Shown: positions 42,212 to 42,581 of the stretch, in pieces | Position numbering within the stretch: position 1 is the first letter of the stretch | How the letters are laid out: each line of letters starts with the position of its first letter | From: Oscillospiraceae bacterium | GTDB lineage: Bacteria; Bacillota; Clostridia; Oscillospirales; JAGBHD01 | Direction: 5' to 3' | Length of the DNA: 42,581 nucleotides | NCBI GenBank assembly: GCA_018110785.1 | Contig: JAGBHD010000013.1 | Coordinates: 1 to 42,581 of the forward strand | The notes under the pieces: model-generated | Database searches by the model: none | What the model saw: only the letters and a program-made list of their open reading frames with translations | Told to the model about the DNA's origin: nothing | Program-made: the position numbers and the translations under genes

Positions 42212-42581
42212 ATGGAGCGTTTTGAATTGGTTTCCAAGTTTAAGCCGACGGGCGATCAGCCTAAGGCGATTAAGGCTTTATCAGAGGGTGTTTTGCGAGG
42301 GGACAAAGAGCAGGTATTACTTGGTGTTACGGGCTCGGGAAAGACCTTTACTATGGCGAATGTTATTGCCAATGTTAATAGGCCGACGCTTGTTCTCGCT
42401 CACAACAAAACTCTCGCGGCGCAGTTATGTACGGAGTTTCGCGAATTTTTTCCGAATAATGCGGTTGAATATTTTGTATCCTACTACGACTATTATCAGC
42501 CTGAGGCCTACATTCCCGGAACTGACACCTATATCGAAAAGGACAGCGCGATAAATGAGGAGATAGACCGACTTCGCCACA
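42212..42581 (+). CDS. uvrB: UvrABC system protein B, 5' part only
   Basis: The visible 123 residues start [20 protein letters not shown], then the Walker [56 protein letters not shown] with the beta-hairpin that probes DNA damage, and [14 protein letters not shown]. This is UvrB, the damage-verifying helicase-like subunit of nucleotide excision repair. The rest lies beyond the window. The ATG is 11 bases after GGGAGGG. Mfd, which recruits this system, is encoded 14 kb upstream. Confidence 0.97.
   Translation, partial: MERFELVSKFKPTGDQPKAIKALSEGVLRGDKEQVLLGVTGSGKTFTMANVIANVNRPTLVLAHNKTLAAQLCTEFREFFPNNAVEYFVSYYDYYQPEAYIPGTDTYIEKDSAINEEIDRLRH

Noticed and set aside
42168-42554. 128-residue plus-strand frame over the uvrB start
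   Set aside because: The overlapping frame from 42212 is unmistakably UvrB; this one has no homology and is a shadow.

Overview
The window looks like a chromosomal piece of an AT-rich, spore-forming member of the class Clostridia, probably an Oscillospiraceae/Ruminococcaceae-type gut bacterium (a possible metagenome bin). The grounds are Gram-positive housekeeping (RNase J, PrsA-like and other lipoproteins, FtsH, YlxM-Ffh-S16-KhpA), the sporulation pair spmA-spmB, many TTG/GTG starts with strong GGAGG-type ribosome sites, and near-consensus SigA promoters with 17-bp spacers. I saw no tRNA, rRNA or CRISPR array. No gene-free stretch exceeds about 220 bases.

Layout. 1-124 is the end of a DUF1858 gene. 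192-3183 (minus) holds a small membrane protein and the ylxM-ffh-rpsP-khpA operon. 3329-7145 (minus) is an apparent operon for sulfur transfer and tRNA wobble-base modification: iscS, iscU, mnmA, then a preQ1-I riboswitch, queT and an unknown gene. rnhA (minus) is divergent from a plus-strand run at 7789-21985: a nucleotidyltransferase with a degenerate phosphomannomutase-like tail, then rnjA behind a long folded leader, rplI, dnaB, tilS, hpt, ftsH, and a divergent type IIA topoisomerase pair. 22143-22385 is an AbrB regulator (minus), followed by spmAB (plus). 23601-29813 (minus) carries a PrsA-like lipoprotein, mfd, pth and an Ig-like lipoprotein. 29949-34259 (plus) carries a glycosyltransferase, two membrane proteins, a DUF5685 protein, a J-domain protein and RadC. 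34274-35425 (minus) is rlmD interrupted by an in-frame stop. 35562-36631 (plus) has a zinc-ribbon membrane protein and a YjjG-type phosphatase. 36667-38781 (minus) is a pair of CobW/G3E GTPases, one with a long His/Cys metal-binding insert and the other fused to a YcgQ-like domain.

The accessory part is 38912-42127, just upstream of uvrB. It is a small prophage remnant or cargo island bounded by an imperfect 17/18-base direct repeat. It carries a ribbon-helix-helix regulator, a RhuM-family gene whose 3' end is broken, the C-terminal half of a phage minor capsid protein fused to a putative polymorphic-toxin domain, a small downstream gene that fits an immunity protein, and a YjcQ-family phage gene. 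The toxin domain has a His-Gly and Ser-Cys-x-Ala-Gly arrangement like clan CD cysteine peptidases. A perfect consensus SigA promoter lies inside the toxin gene, exactly at the capsid/toxin boundary and upstream of the putative immunity gene. This capsid-borne toxin/immunity module is the most interesting system in the window.

Other points worth a look are the in-frame TAA between the Fe-S cysteines of rlmD, the 156-base folded leader of rnjA with its own promoter, an orphan minus-strand terminator next to the topoisomerase genes, and the His/Cys repeats of the GTPase.
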